DNA from: Actinomycetota bacterium
GTDB taxonomy: Bacteria > Actinomycetota > Thermoleophilia > Miltoncostaeales > Miltoncostaeaceae
NCBI GenBank assembly: GCA_963169235.1
Contig: CAUJCX010000008.1
Location: 1-39,913, forward strand
Reading direction: 5' to 3'
DNA length: 39,913 nucleotides
A program made the position numbers and the translations under genes. The notes under the pieces were generated by a model. The model worked only from the letters and a program-made list of their open reading frames with translations, did not search any database and was not told the origin of the DNA. Positions 8,659 through 17,240 of the stretch are shown in pieces (positions within the stretch are counted from its first letter, which is position 1; every line of letters begins with the position of its first letter).

Positions 8659-9797
8659 ACGTCGTCGTCGCCATCGTGGTCGCCAACCTGCGGCGCCTGC
8701 GCAACGACCGCACCAGCCTGTTCTTCCTGGTGATCGTGCCGCTCCTGATCGTGTACGCGCTGGGTGCGGCCATCGGCGGCGCGACGCAGAGCACGCTGAT
8801 CGGGGTGGTGGACCCGCAGCCCACGTCCGCCACGAAGGAGGTGCGCACCGCGCTGGCCGGCGCCGCCGACGTGCGTCTGGTGCAGGTGTCCGACGCCGGG
8901 GCGCTGCGCGACGCCCTGGCCCGGCGCGAGCTCGACGGCGGCTACGTGGTGACCCGCCGCGACGGCATCACGACGTTCGGGTGGATGGCCAGCGCCACGT
9001 CGCCCGAGGGCTTCCACGTGGCGCAGGTGATGGCCGCCGCCGTCACGCGGGAGGGGTTGCGCCAGCGCGCCGTCGAGGTGGTGGCCACCGGGCGCGGCAC
9101 CGACCGGGTCTCGGCGGCGGCCGCCCTCGAACGGGCCAACGCCGAGGTGACGCGCACCCGCGTGCGCGTCACCGCGCTCCAAGGGGCGGGCGACGAGCCG
9201 AAGTCGGTCACCGCCGTGCTGGCCGGAGGCCAGCTGACCCTGTTCATCTTCCTGGCGTCCCTGTTCGGCGCCTCCAACGTGCTGCAGGCGCGCCAGTTCG
9301 GCGTGACGCGGCGCATGCGGGCGGGACCCGTCACCGACGGCCTGATCATCACGGGCGAGGCCGTCTCCCGATTCATCACGGCGGCGCTGCAGGCCCTCAT
9401 CATCGTGGGCGGCACCGTCGCGCTGTTCCACGTGGACTGGGGCTCACCCGCGGCGGTCGCCGCGCTCAGCGCGGGCATGGCGCTGGTGGGCACCGGCGCC
9501 GCGATGCTGCTGGGCGTGGTGGCACGCACCGAGCAGCAGATCGGCGGCGTCGCGATGGGCGTCGGCCTGGTGATGGCGGCGCTGGGCGGATCGATGCAGC
9601 CGCTGCACTACTTCCCGGACGCCATCCGCCCGTTCGCGTTCATCACCCCGCACGCCTGGATGAACGACGCGCTGTGGGACGTGCAGGTGAACGGGGCGGG
9701 CCTCGGCGCCGTGTGGGGCAACGTGGTCGTGCTGGGGGCCGCGGGGACCGTGCTGCTCGCCGTCGCCGTCCTGGCGATGCGGCGGCGCATGGGCTGA
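8655..9797 (+). CDS. ABC-2 exporter permease, second subunit
   Basis: Second membrane subunit, 380 residues, with a GTG start overlapping the previous stop. An N-terminal membrane segment (TSLFFLVIVPLLIVYALGAAIGG) is followed by an extracytoplasmic domain of about 190 residues and then five hydrophobic segments from LTLFIFLASLFGASNVLQARQFGVTRRM to the C-terminal VVVLGAAGTVLLAVAVLAMRRR. The conserved late motif YFPDAIRPFAFITPHAWMNDAL fits ABC-2 permeases (the first subunit has LTPHHWFGEGL in the same place). With the two genes before it, this completes an ATPase plus two-permease exporter. The next gene is convergent and ends only 14 nt away. Confidence 0.88.
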   Translation: MNVVVAIVVANLRRLRNDRTSLFFLVIVPLLIVYALGAAIGGATQSTLIGVVDPQPTSATKEVRTALAGAADVRLVQVSDAGALRDALARRELDGGYVVTRRDGITTFGWMASATSPEGFHVAQVMAAAVTREGLRQRAVEVVATGRGTDRVSAAAALERANAEVTRTRVRVTALQGAGDEPKSVTAVLAGGQLTLFIFLASLFGASNVLQARQFGVTRRMRAGPVTDGLIITGEAVSRFITAALQALIIVGGTVALFHVDWGSPAAVAALSAGMALVGTGAAMLLGVVARTEQQIGGVAMGVGLVMAALGGSMQPLHYFPDAIRPFAFITPHAWMNDALWDVQVNGAGLGAVWGNVVVLGAAGTVLLAVAVLAMRRRMG

Positions 9798-9811
9798 CCG
9801 CGCCCGGGAGG

Positions 9812-11023
9812 TCAGCAGATGGGCGAGCCGTCGGGCGGGCCCAGCTCGCTCTTGTGCAGGTAGTACGCGGGCACGTAGCGCCCGGTGTCGAGACGCGCCC
9901 ACCACACGTTCCCCTCCACCCGCTCGCCGCGGACGAAGCACTCGATGGTGACGTACGCGCCCTCCTTCGGCCCCTCGTTGCGGTCGACGTCGTCCCACGA
10001 CGGTGAGAAGCGGTAGTTGACGCTGCCGGTGGAGCGGGCGATGTAGTCGGTCACCGGGCCGCGGACGGGAGCCGGTGGCGCGGCGGGGGGAGCGGGGGTG
10101 GTGCGCGCAGGCGGACGCTGGGTGGACGTCGCCCGCGGGCGGGACGCGGGCAGGTACGAGTCGGGCACCGGTCGTCCCGGCTGCACGTCGCGCGCGTCGC
10201 GCAACGCATTGCGCAGGCCGTCGAGGTGGGCGATGCCGGCGGGGACGACGCCGTCGCGCACGCCGGGCGGCCGGCCCGCGTCCGAGTAGAACGTGCGGTA
10301 ACGCTCCAGCACCGCCTCGCCCTGCGTACGCGCCGCGTCCAGCTGCCGCAGGCCGTCGACGGGGCGTCCGCTGGTGGTGCGCACCAGCGTGGCCAGGTAC
10401 GCGCGGTGCGCGCGCACGGCGTCCATCAGCCCGTTGTGCGCATGCACCAGCGGGGCCGGGGGCGTCAGGTTGGCCAGGTCGGCGTTCAGCACGTTCAGGA
10501 GCCCCAGCTGCGAGCGGGCGGCCCGGCGCACGCGGGCGACGTCGCCCACCACCGACGCGGCCGCCAGCGGCCCGGACAGCTTGCTGGCCGACAGGTTGAG
10601 CCGGCGCGTGATGCGCCGCACCGACTCGGCGTAGCTGACGGGGCGGGGCGGCGTCACCGCCACGGTGCGCGTGGCGGTCACCTTGGCCCCGGGCGCGACG
10701 GACGCCGCCCGTGGCCGCTCGTCGTCGCCGCACGCGCGCGTCATGAGGAACATCAGCAACGCCAGGACGAAGGCCGTGATGATCCACCCCGGGCTGCGGC
10801 CCATCGTGGGCTGGGTATCGTTCATCACCCCGACCCGGTGGTGCACGCCCCGGAACCCGCGGCTGCGCTGGGCGCGCTCGGCCTCCTCGCGGTGGAACTG
10901 CTGCAGGCGTTCCTGCGACTCGCGGCGGCGCTCCTCGGCGTACTCCTCCGGCGACAACCGGTTCTCGAGGTTGTGTCCGAGCGGGGGGACGTCGCGAGGT
11001 GCGCTGTGGTCGGAATGCGTCAT
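9812..11023 (-). CDS. Membrane-anchored protein with C-terminal SH3-like domain, function unknown
   Basis: A 403-residue protein that I cannot assign to a named family. A soluble, charged N-terminus with a Glu/Arg-rich helix (residues 24-55, possible coiled coil) precedes a single membrane segment at about 79-97. The rest would lie outside the membrane: a helical region of about 130-270, a Pro/Ala/Thr/Arg-rich linker, and a C-terminal segment (DYIARSTGSVNYRFSP, then VWWARLDTGRYVPAYYLHKSEL) resembling bacterial SH3 domains, which often bind cell wall. The ATG at 11023 is chosen because the N-terminus upstream of it looks non-coding. Methionine 67 just before the membrane segment is an alternative start. 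It is divergent from lysS. A cell-envelope role is an inference only. Confidence 0.75.
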   Translation of the reverse strand: MTHSDHSAPRDVPPLGHNLENRLSPEEYAEERRRESQERLQQFHREEAERAQRSRGFRGVHHRVGVMNDTQPTMGRSPGWIITAFVLALLMFLMTRACGDDERPRAASVAPGAKVTATRTVAVTPPRPVSYAESVRRITRRLNLSASKLSGPLAAASVVGDVARVRRAARSQLGLLNVLNADLANLTPPAPLVHAHNGLMDAVRAHRAYLATLVRTTSGRPVDGLRQLDAARTQGEAVLERYRTFYSDAGRPPGVRDGVVPAGIAHLDGLRNALRDARDVQPGRPVPDSYLPASRPRATSTQRPPARTTPAPPAAPPAPVRGPVTDYIARSTGSVNYRFSPSWDDVDRNEGPKEGAYVTIECFVRGERVEGNVWWARLDTGRYVPAYYLHKSELGPPDGSPIC

Positions 11024-11199
11024 GGGTCGCGCGTCACGCGGGTCGGGCGGCTGGACGAGCGGTCGTGGGCAGACTACCCCGCCCCCGCCGTGATCGGTTT
11101 TTCCGACTTCGTCACCCGGCGGCGTTCCCCTGCCCCGGCGACGTGCCGCGCACGCCTGGCACACTGGCGACGTCGTCCACCGCGGAGCCGCATCCCCTC

Positions 11200-12912
11200 A
11201 TGACCACCAACGAGCCCGACTGGGTCTCCCGCCTCGCCGACGAGGTCATCGCCGCCGCCCACGCGCGTGATCCCGGCGGGGTCATCGTCTGCGCGTCCGG
11301 CCTGTCCCCGTCCGGTCCCATCCACCTGGGCAACCTGCGCGAGGTGATGGTGCCGCACCTCGTCGCCGACGAGATCCGCTCCCGCGGCGTGGCGTGCGAG
11401 CACATCCTGTCGTGGGACGACTACGATCGCTTCCGCAAGGTCCCGGGCGGCATCGAGGGCCTTGAGGGGTGGGAGCGCCACATCGGCCGCCCGCTCACCA
11501 GCGTGCCGCCGCCCCCGGGCAGCGCGCACGAAAGCTGGGCCGATCACTTCCGCGCGCCCATGCAGGAGGCCATGCGGGTGCTGGGCATCACGGTGCGCGA
11601 GATCTCCCAGACCGAGATGTACACGTCGGGTGCCTACACCGACCGGGTGCTGGTGGCGATGGAGCGGCGCCGCGACATCGACGCGATCCTGGGCCGCTAC
11701 CGCACCAAGGAGGCCCCCGGCGACGAGGACGACGACGCCGACGAGGCGGCGCGCGCGGCGGCGGAGGGGTCCGGCGCCGCGGCCGAGGACGACGGCTCGG
11801 CGGGGGTCGGCTACTACCCGTTCAAGCCGTACTGCGCCGCGTGCGGCACCGACCTCACCACCGTGACGGCGTACGACGACGCCACGACGCGCCTCGACTA
11901 CACGTGCGCGTGCGGCCACGGCAACAGCGTGCTGCTGCGCGACCACCCGCCCGGGAAGCTGGTGTGGAAGGTCGACTGGCCCATGCGCTGGGCGTTCGAG
12001 GGGGTCGACTTCGAGCCCTCCGGCGTCGACCACCAGTCACCGGGGTCGTCGTTCGTGGTGGGCGGCGAGCTGGTGGGGCCGGTGTTCGGCGGCCACCAGC
12101 CCATCGGCCCCATGTACGCGTTCGTGGGCATCAAGGGCATGGCCAAGATGAGCTCGTCCCGCGGCGGCGTCCCCACGCCCGCCGATGCCCTCGACGTGAT
12201 GGAGCCCCCGCTCCTGCGGTGGCTGTACGCGCGCCGCAAGCCCTCCCAGTCGTTCCAGGTGGCGTTCGACGCGGAGATCCAGCGGATGTACGACGAGTGG
12301 GACGCGCTGGGACGGCGCGTCGCCATCGGGCAGGCGCAGTCCGGGGAGGCGGCCGCCCACCGGCGCGCGGCGGCCACCGCCGACGGCCCGCTGCCCGTGA
12401 CGCCGCACCCGCTGCCGTACCGGGCGCTCGCGTCCGTCGTGGACGTCACGGGCGGCGACGAGGATCAGATGCTGCGCATCCTGCGTGGACTCGACCCGGA
12501 CGCTCCACTGGCGTCTCTGGACGACGCCCGCCCGCGGCTCGACCGGGCCCGCGCGTGGGTCGAGCGCTACGTGCCCGAGGACGACCGCACGCACGTCCGC
12601 GAGCAGCCCGACGAAGCGCTCTTGGCATCGCTCGACGACGCGCAGCGCACGGCGCTCACGCTCCTGGCCGACGGCCTCGACGACGACTGGACGCTGGACG
12701 GCCTCACGACGCTGGTGTACGGCGTGCCGAAGCGCATGGCGGGGCTGGACGTGGCCGAGCGGAAGGTGCCGCCCGAGGTGAAGGCCGCGCAGCGCGACCT
12801 GTTCGCGCTGGTGTACCGCCTGGTGGTGGGACGCGACACCGGGCCGCGGCTTCCCACCCTGCTGCTGTGCCTCGATCCCGGCCGCGTGCGGCTGCTGCTG
12901 GGCCGAGGCTGA
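11200..12912 (+). CDS. lysS: Class I lysyl-tRNA synthetase
   Basis: Charges tRNA-Lys, using the class I Rossmann fold rather than the class II fold found in most bacteria. The HIGH-type motif is PIHLGN (residues 40-45) and the KMSKS loop is KMSSS (316-320). A zinc-knuckle pattern is present (Cys212, Cys215, Cys236, Cys238), preceded by an acidic low-complexity insertion at about 170-200. The C-terminal half is helical, as expected for the anticodon-binding domain. At 570 residues it is the length of archaeal-type and actinobacterial LysRS1. The ATG start has no good ribosome binding site nearby. Whether a class II LysRS exists elsewhere in the genome cannot be seen from here. Confidence 0.95.
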   Translation: MTTNEPDWVSRLADEVIAAAHARDPGGVIVCASGLSPSGPIHLGNLREVMVPHLVADEIRSRGVACEHILSWDDYDRFRKVPGGIEGLEGWERHIGRPLTSVPPPPGSAHESWADHFRAPMQEAMRVLGITVREISQTEMYTSGAYTDRVLVAMERRRDIDAILGRYRTKEAPGDEDDDADEAARAAAEGSGAAAEDDGSAGVGYYPFKPYCAACGTDLTTVTAYDDATTRLDYTCACGHGNSVLLRDHPPGKLVWKVDWPMRWAFEGVDFEPSGVDHQSPGSSFVVGGELVGPVFGGHQPIGPMYAFVGIKGMAKMSSSRGGVPTPADALDVMEPPLLRWLYARRKPSQSFQVAFDAEIQRMYDEWDALGRRVAIGQAQSGEAAAHRRAAATADGPLPVTPHPLPYRALASVVDVTGGDEDQMLRILRGLDPDAPLASLDDARPRLDRARAWVERYVPEDDRTHVREQPDEALLASLDDAQRTALTLLADGLDDDWTLDGLTTLVYGVPKRMAGLDVAERKVPPEVKAAQRDLFALVYRLVVGRDTGPRLPTLLLCLDPGRVRLLLGRG

Positions 12913-12956
12913 GGCCCCGGCCCAGAAACCGCACCGACCGCCGCCGCAGCGCGGCC

Positions 12957-14375
12957 TTAGTTCGTAAAGCCCTGGTCGGCGGCCGTCACCGGCTCCAGCA
13001 CCGACGTGGCGACCTGCACCCGCGCCCGCGGGCCGAGGCCCGTGACGCGCACGTCGGCGCGCATCAGGTCGCCGGCCGCGTCACCGGGCACCGCCACGGT
13101 GGACCGCAGGCGCACGGTGGCCCCCGGAGCCAGGCGGGCGATGGTCCACGTGACCCCCGCCCGCGTGACCCGGACGCGGGTGCCCGTGGGACCCGAGGCG
13201 TCGCGCGCCGCGCCGCCGCTCGGCAGCGCCTGGCGCACCACCACGTTGCGCGCCACCCGGCGGGTGGTGTTGCGCACGCTCACGCGGTAGGCGGCGTCGC
13301 GTCCCGGCAGCCCCACCGGCGTGGCGGCGGCCGCCAGCGGCGCGAGCGCGGGCGGCGCGGGGAGCACAGGCGCGGCGGGTGCCGCGGCAGCCTCCGGCGC
13401 GGGGGCGGCATCGCCGGGCGGTGCGGCGATCGGCGACGGCAGGCCCGGCAGCGACAGGTAGCCGCCCCCGCAGTCCTGGAACGTGTGCGTGTCGGAGTCC
13501 TCCAGCGTGGCGGGCACCACCAGGAGCTGGTCCTGCGGGTTCTGGGCCCCCGCGGGCTTCGCCGCCCGCACCGCCCGGGACGTCTGCATGCGCCCGGTCA
13601 CGGTCGCCACGCCGGCCCCGTCCAGCGACAGGCTGGCCTGCGCGGTGCCGGTGGCGTCCAGGGTGACGACGGCCGGTTCCACCGCCGCACCCTCCGACGC
13701 TTCGAGGGCGACCTCGGCGCCGGGCGCGCCCGTGACGGTGACGACGGACGCCACCCCGCGGCAGGTGGGCTGGGGCACGGCGTCGACGTCGAGGGCGTCG
13801 GGAAGGCTTCGACCCTGGGCCTCGGCGCGCAGCTGCGCCACGCGGGCGTTGATGGGGGCGTCGCCGGTGGGGCGCGCGCCCTCGGCCACCTGCCCGGTGA
13901 GCTGCCAGATCGCCACCTGGTACGCCGCGGCCTCCCGCTGCGGGTCGGCGGCGGACGCGATGGCGTCGCGCGAGCGCGCCACCAGCCACCCGGCCTCCCG
14001 GTACCCGGGCGTCGCCAGGGCGGGCGTGTCGGCGGCCGTCTGCAGCTCGACCGGGTAGTCCCGTCCGCTGACCACGTAGTGCGCGGTGTCCACGCAGAAC
14101 CCCTCGGCGACGGCGGGCACGCCCAGCGTCGACGTCGGGGACGTGGTGAACGCGTAGTGGTAACGCGACGGGCGCACGTTGCGCACCGTGCCGTCGGCCA
14201 TCGTGACGGGCACGGCGGTGGGGTAGGCGGGCGAGGCGCCGGTGAGGCGCATGGTGGCGGGCTCGGCGGCGCCGGCGGCGGACGCGGCCGCCGCGCACGC
14301 GGCGAGGGTGATGAACAGACCGGCCGTGGCCGCCCGGCGGGGGCGGGCACGGTGCGGAGCGCGCGACGTGGGCAT
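12957..14375 (-). CDS. Secreted thioester-domain (TQXA-type) surface protein
   Basis: A 472-residue exported protein. The signal peptide (RRAATAGLFITLAACAAAASAAGA) covers about 13-37. Residues 40-200 fit a thioester domain: Cys94 in GFCVD and Gln153 in YQVAIWQLTG are the pair that forms an internal Cys-Gln thioester in Gram-positive adhesins. A beta-rich region (about 205-340) and an Ala/Pro-rich linker follow. Residues 360-455 (YRVSVRNTTRRVARNVVVRQALP) look like a DUF11/CARDB-type immunoglobulin-like domain. There is no LPXTG motif and no C-terminal membrane segment, so anchoring is unexplained. The start ATG has AAGGGAT 8-9 nt upstream. It is downstream of, and on the same strand as, the iron transport operon, with a 148-nt gap. 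Confidence 0.82.
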   Translation of the reverse strand: MPTSRAPHRARPRRAATAGLFITLAACAAAASAAGAAEPATMRLTGASPAYPTAVPVTMADGTVRNVRPSRYHYAFTTSPTSTLGVPAVAEGFCVDTAHYVVSGRDYPVELQTAADTPALATPGYREAGWLVARSRDAIASAADPQREAAAYQVAIWQLTGQVAEGARPTGDAPINARVAQLRAEAQGRSLPDALDVDAVPQPTCRGVASVVTVTGAPGAEVALEASEGAAVEPAVVTLDATGTAQASLSLDGAGVATVTGRMQTSRAVRAAKPAGAQNPQDQLLVVPATLEDSDTHTFQDCGGGYLSLPGLPSPIAAPPGDAAPAPEAAAAPAAPVLPAPPALAPLAAAATPVGLPGRDAAYRVSVRNTTRRVARNVVVRQALPSGGAARDASGPTGTRVRVTRAGVTWTIARLAPGATVRLRSTVAVPGDAAGDLMRADVRVTGLGPRARVQVATSVLEPVTAADQGFTN

Positions 14376-14505
14376 CGTCGGCAATCCCTTCGTGGACAGC
14401 GTGGGCACTTGTTCTTTCCACGATCGGCCGCCGCCCGCGCGCGGCGCTCCGTCGCCGTGCGCGAGATGGTGGGCGGGGCGCGTAGCGCATGCGCCACCGG
14501 CGCTC

Positions 14506-14524
14506 ACGCCCCCCGCGGGGGCGT
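14506..14524. terminator. GC hairpin at the end of the iron transport operon
   Basis: ACGCCCC (14506-14512) pairs with GGGGCGT (14518-14524), overlapping the permease stop codon on the minus strand. There is no T-run. It may slow or stop transcription before the thioester-protein gene. Confidence 0.35.
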
Positions 14525-16131
14525 CAGCCGCCGGGAGGCGACGACGGATGCCGCGCGAGCACGTGCTCGCGGACCGCCAGCCAGATGAACGGCAGCGACA
14601 GCACCATCAGCGTCACGGCGGCGACGGCGGCCGCTCCGTACGCCCCCACGGTGGTCTTGCGCCACACCTCGGTCGCCAGCGTGCGCGCGCCGGTGGGCAG
14701 CAGCAGCGCCGTGGCGGGCAGCTCCTTCACCACCGACAAGAACACCAGCACGGCCGACGCCGCCAGCCCGGGGCGCATCTGGGGCAGCGTCACCGCGCCG
14801 AACACCCGCAGGGGCGAGCGGCCCAGCACGCGCGCGGCCTCCTCGGTGCGGGGGCTCACGGTGGACAGCGCCGTGCCCACCCCCGACAGCGCCTCGGCAA
14901 AGAAGCGGATGACGTAGGCCGCCACCAGCAGCGGGAACGTCTGGTAGAGCCAGGGCAGATAGCGCGCCCCGATGAACACCAGCGCCAGGCCGACGACGAT
15001 GCCGGGGAGCGCGTTGGCGCCGTATCCGGCCCGTTCGAGGAGCATCGTCCACCGCCGCGGGTGACGCTGGGCCAGGTACGTCACGGGCACGGCGGCGACG
15101 GTCGCGATGACGGCCGCCACGGCGGCCAGCGCCAGCGACGTGACCCCGGCGCGCCACGGCACGCTGTCGAGCGTGCCGTGGCCGGCCGCGCGCGCGATCC
15201 AGTACGTCATCACCGCGAGCGGCGTCACCACGAACAGACACGTCAGTGCGGCGAGCCAGGCCACCGCCAGAGGCGTGAAGCGGCCCAGCGGGATCGGCGT
15301 GGGCGTCCGGCGGGCTCCGGGTCCCACCTGGACGGCGTCGGCACCGCGTGAACGGGTCTCGGCGACCAGGAGCAGCACGGCCAGCGCGACGAGCACCAGG
15401 CCCAGCACGGCCGCGGGAGTGCGGTCGAACCCCGCCTCGTACCGCGTGAAGATGGCGCGCGTGATGGTGGTGTAACGCATCAGCGCCACGGCCCCGAAGT
15501 CGGACACGGCGTACAGGGCGGCCAGCAGCGCCCCCGCCGCCAGCGCGCGACGCAGCTGCGGCAGCGACGCCGCGACGAACGCCCCCAGGGGGCCGCGCCC
15601 CAGCACGCGGGCGGCCTCCTCCTGCGCCGGGTCGATGCGCCGCAGGGCCGCGGCGGTCAGCAGGTACACGTACGGGGCGGTCGACGCCACCACCGCCAGC
15701 GTGGCTCCCCAGTACCCCTCCAGGCGGGGGACGGGGCCGATGCCCAGGGGCGCGAGCACGCGCGAGGCCAGCCCACTTGTGCCGGTCGCCCCGGCGAGCG
15801 CCAGGGCCGCCACGAAGCTGGGCATCGCCAGCGGCAGCACGGCCATGACGGCCCAGAACCTGCGCCACGGCAGCTCGGTGCGTGCCACCAGCCACGCCGT
15901 GGACGCGCCCACCAGTACCGACCCGGCGGCCACGCCGACCAGCAGCGTCAGCGTGCGCCACATGGTCTCCCACGTGGTGCGCGCGCCCATCACGCCCCAT
16001 GCCTCGCCCACGCCCGCCCGGTACGCGAGGTACGCCGGCGGCACGGCCAGGAACGCCACGGGGACGAGCGCCGCCAGCACCAGGGCCGGCGACGGGCGAC
16101 CGGGGCGGCCGCGCCGCCCCCGGCCGCGCAT
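14524..16131 (-). CDS. Iron(III)-type ABC importer permease (FbpB/SfuB-like, fused two-domain)
   Basis: Inner-membrane permease of 535 residues with two tandem BPD_transp_1 halves, the usual form for ferric-iron (FbpB/SfuB) and related thiamine/phosphonate importers. About 12 hydrophobic segments are visible. Each half has an EAA-type loop: EEAARVLGRGPLGAFVAASLPQLRRAL in the first and EEAARVLGRSPLRVFGAVTLPQMRPGL in the second. The ATG at 16131 is preferred over the GTG one codon earlier because AAGG, overlapping the previous stop, is well placed. It is the last gene of a minus-strand operon whose order is ATPase, binding protein, permease, with 5-50 nt gaps. Confidence 0.92.
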   Translation of the reverse strand: MRGRGRRGRPGRPSPALVLAALVPVAFLAVPPAYLAYRAGVGEAWGVMGARTTWETMWRTLTLLVGVAAGSVLVGASTAWLVARTELPWRRFWAVMAVLPLAMPSFVAALALAGATGTSGLASRVLAPLGIGPVPRLEGYWGATLAVVASTAPYVYLLTAAALRRIDPAQEEAARVLGRGPLGAFVAASLPQLRRALAAGALLAALYAVSDFGAVALMRYTTITRAIFTRYEAGFDRTPAAVLGLVLVALAVLLLVAETRSRGADAVQVGPGARRTPTPIPLGRFTPLAVAWLAALTCLFVVTPLAVMTYWIARAAGHGTLDSVPWRAGVTSLALAAVAAVIATVAAVPVTYLAQRHPRRWTMLLERAGYGANALPGIVVGLALVFIGARYLPWLYQTFPLLVAAYVIRFFAEALSGVGTALSTVSPRTEEAARVLGRSPLRVFGAVTLPQMRPGLAASAVLVFLSVVKELPATALLLPTGARTLATEVWRKTTVGAYGAAAVAAVTLMVLSLPFIWLAVREHVLARHPSSPPGG

Positions 16132-16138
16132 CACGACC

Positions 16139-17194
16139 TTACGAGGTAAGGCCGACCTCGGTGATCATCTCCAGCGTCGCCTTCTCCTCCGACCCCAGCT
16201 TGCTGAGCGGCTGCGACTCGCCTACCAGGGTGTCGAGCGGGGGGAGGCCCTTCGCGGGCTGCACGCCCGGCACCAGCGGGTACTCGTTCTCCTCCGCCTC
16301 GGTCGCGTAGAACCTCTGGCCGTCCTGCGACAGCAGGAAGTCGACCAGCTTCGTGGCGCCGTCCGTGTTCTTGGCCGTGCTCAGCACGCCCGCGCCCGCC
16401 ACGTTCACCAGCGACCCGGGGTCACCGGCGGCCAGGAACTTGTTCTCCACGGCGGCGTCGGGGCGCTCCTTCTTCACCAGGGCGAGGTAGTAGTGGTTGA
16501 CGAGGCCCAGGTCCACCTCGCCGTCGGCGATGGCCTCGACGATGGGGCGGTTGCCCTCGAACGTCTTCACGCCGTTGGCCTTCAGGTCGGCCAGGAACTT
16601 CTTGGCGCGGTCGTCACCCACCTTCAGCCGCAGCGCGGTGACGAAGGCCTGGAACGACGCGTTGGTGGGGGCGATGCCCAGGCGCGCGGCGTACTTGGGC
16701 TGCGAGTACGCCAGCACGTCGTCGGGCAGCTCGTCCGCGCGGTACGCCTTGGTGCCGAACGCGACCACGCGCACGCGGCCGGACGTGCCCACCCAGCGGC
16801 CGTCGGGGTCGCGGAACGAGGCCTTCACGCGGTTGAGCGTCGCGTCGGGCAGGGGGGAGAGGCGATCGGAGACCGATCCCAGGGCGCCCGCGTCCTGGCT
16901 GAAGAACACGTCGGCCGGGGAGCCGTCGCCTTCCTCGGCGATCTGGGCGGCCATCTCGGCGCTCTTGCCGTAGCGGACCTCCACCTGGATGCCCGTGGCA
17001 TCGGTGAACTTGGTGAACAGGGGCGCGACGATCTCCTCCTCGCGGCCCGAGTAGACCACCAGCTTGGCGTCGCCGGAGGCCGAATCGGAGTCCCCGCAGC
17101 CCGCCGCCGCGAGGGCGGCCACCACGGCGAGGCCGCCGGCAGCGGCGCCACGGGACGTGAGACGACCTCCGGCCGCTCGGATGCGATCCATCAT
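16139..17194 (-). CDS. Iron(III)-type ABC importer binding lipoprotein (FbpA-like)
   Basis: Extracellular solute-binding lipoprotein, 351 residues. A signal peptide ends in lipobox LAAAGC with Cys33. The mature protein begins AKLVVYSGREEEIVAPLFTKFTDATGIQV, the typical opening of Fe3+-binding FbpA/FutA proteins. The conserved NHYYLAL motif carries the Tyr-Tyr pair that ligates iron in FbpA. DVFFSQDAGALG and the SQDGQRFY region near the end also fit. Two ATG codons (17194, 17191) are in tandem, with AGAAAGG upstream. A half-site AGGTTAG (minus strand 17208-17202), like half of a DtxR/IdeR iron box, overlaps that ribosome-binding region. The metal specificity is inferred from family and operon. 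Confidence 0.92.
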   Translation of the reverse strand: MMDRIRAAGGRLTSRGAAAGGLAVVAALAAAGCGDSDSASGDAKLVVYSGREEEIVAPLFTKFTDATGIQVEVRYGKSAEMAAQIAEEGDGSPADVFFSQDAGALGSVSDRLSPLPDATLNRVKASFRDPDGRWVGTSGRVRVVAFGTKAYRADELPDDVLAYSQPKYAARLGIAPTNASFQAFVTALRLKVGDDRAKKFLADLKANGVKTFEGNRPIVEAIADGEVDLGLVNHYYLALVKKERPDAAVENKFLAAGDPGSLVNVAGAGVLSTAKNTDGATKLVDFLLSQDGQRFYATEAEENEYPLVPGVQPAKGLPPLDTLVGESQPLSKLGSEEKATLEMITEVGLTS

Positions 17195-17240
17195 GTGGGT
17201 ACTAACCTTTCTTCGTGGGATCCCGTTCGTGGGCCCGGTG

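Noticed and set aside
12913-12956. Terminator between lysS and the thioester gene
   Set aside because: Only short GGCC runs are present, with no stable stem.
11469-14588. A 1039-residue plus-strand open frame
   Set aside because: It shifts out of frame across lysS and runs antisense to the thioester-protein gene; the composition is Arg/Gly/Ala noise.
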